A DNA stretch of 64,000 nucleotides from Schlesneria paludicola DSM 18645 (GTDB taxonomy: Bacteria; Planctomycetota; Planctomycetia; Planctomycetales; Planctomycetaceae). The DNA lies in the NCBI GenBank assembly GCA_945876035.1, contig CAMCMU010000008.1, forward strand, positions 59,311-123,310, read 5' to 3'. A program made the position numbers and the translations under genes. Of the stretch, positions 63,196 through 64,000 are shown in pieces (the first letter of the stretch is position 1; each line of letters begins with the position of its first letter). The notes below the pieces were generated by a model. The model was given only the letters and a program-made list of their open reading frames with translations. It did no database searches and was not told the DNA's origin.

Positions 63196-64000
63196 CGTCC
63201 CTCCTGTATTTCAACCGCCGTCGTGTCTCAACCTCACTCCGACACCGTCCGTTCTCGTCTATTGCAGGACTCTTGACCAGTGTGGATTTAAAGTGAATTT
63301 CTCCCGTGAGCGAGGGCGTATTCAGAAAGGGTTTCACCACGCTCCGACTCAATCGCCGGACTACCGTTCTTGATTTTCAAACGCAGTCCTCAAAAAAATG
63401 GCACTCACTCACGGCCAATACCAACGGTGAGAGTTGTTGTTCTGACCTAAAACAGCGTGACGCCGAGTGCCAAAAGGCATTTCGAAACGGTTGCCTAGAC
63501 CCTCAGTGAAAGGAAACCCGGCGGTGAACCACTAGTCTCATCACCGTTTGGCAATCGAAATAGGCTCGATCCAGTCTTGATCCATGAACGTCCGGAGTTA
63601 CGGAATTCGCACCGCAGCGAAAGCCGATATTCGTCTCAATAGATGCCAAGTCATCGAAATAAGTGCCCTGGACTCGGCCGCACTCGGTGGGTGATCGGGG
63701 AACTTGAGCAAAAACGTTGATCTGCATCGCGAGGGTTAGCAACGGACGTGTGAGTCACATCCTGAACGTGGGTTCTATTCTTCAATGCACGGCAGTCATC
63801 TCTGGCCGCATCGGCCCAGACTCCTCGCACGGCGATCGATCCACAACCCGTATCATACTCGTAACACCGATAAATCCCAATAAAATACATGCAACCCAGA
63901 TTAACTTAGGTGAGGTTGCTGCTTTTCGTGTTTTAAGTGTTTATTAAAGTCAAAAAAAATGGCCGATTGATACTCTGGGGTGTCTGTCGGCGATGTTCGG
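63196..64000. other. Terminal interval without a confident gene
   Basis: No gene is supported in these 805 bases. Several frames of 60-80 codons are open on both strands but have no ribosome site or recognised content. The last 100 bases are A/T-rich, with an A-run at about 63952-63958, and may be the start of a promoter region for a gene beyond the window. Confidence 0.4.

Noticed and set aside
1-64000. tRNA, rRNA, CRISPR, IS element or prophage
   Set aside because: Read for cloverleaf arms, repeat-spacer arrays, transposase motifs and phage genes; none was convincing. A tRNA-finding or covariance-model run could still find a missed small RNA.

Overview
The window looks like chromosome from a planctomycete (order Planctomycetales), at moderate GC. 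I infer this from families typical of that phylum. They include DUF1549/DUF1553 and DUF1501 proteins with c-type heme motifs (41871-46357, 6602-9064, 30735-32291), a DUF1559 pseudopilin-like protein (46955-48028), very large secreted PQQ-propeller proteins, Ser/Thr kinases, and a response regulator led by an excisionase-type DNA-binding domain. The genus cannot be fixed from sequence reading alone. I found no rRNA or tRNA gene, CRISPR array, transposase or phage gene.

Layout. 1-3.6 kb: the 3' part of mnmG, then a promoter region, an HTH-receiver regulator and a soluble histidine kinase. 4.2-9.1 kb: a secreted PPC-domain protein and a DUF1549/DUF1553 protein. 9.6-15.6 kb: two short WxD-type (WXG100-like) helical proteins, a 219-residue helical protein and a 1487-residue membrane FtsK/EssC-like ATPase. 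This is the most interesting block, a candidate minimal type VII-like export module. 16-20.6 kb: a PQQ propeller, an E2-like acyltransferase and two SDRs. 20.8-26.8 kb: envelope proteins (unknown lipoprotein-like protein, thioredoxin-fold protein without CXXC, orphan membrane-fusion adaptor) and a Ser/Thr kinase. 27-41.8 kb: a housekeeping mix, namely accA, dtd-thiO with an unknown leading gene, larE, glyA, a second kinase, a BRCT-MerR-TPR fusion, a DUF4198 protein and a class V aminotransferase. 41.9-54.2 kb: a DUF1501/DUF1549 pair, DUF1559, a Cys-rich protein and a 1641-residue PQQ protein. 54.8-59.6 kb: the translation/replication cluster rplY-pth-rpsF-ssb-rplI-dnaB, which lacks rpsR at its usual place. 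59.7-63.2 kb: a compact type III polyketide synthase, methyltransferase and flavoprotein locus.

Non-coding DNA is plentiful, with fourteen gaps over 300 bp. Three of them carry perfect head-to-tail duplications of 20-21 bp (9350, 40391, 48053), and shorter duplications occur elsewhere. Several hairpins or terminators can be read directly (2836, 33416, 46888, 58114). Family names rest on motif recognition. Starts were chosen by Shine-Dalgarno spacing and family length, and are flagged where uncertain.
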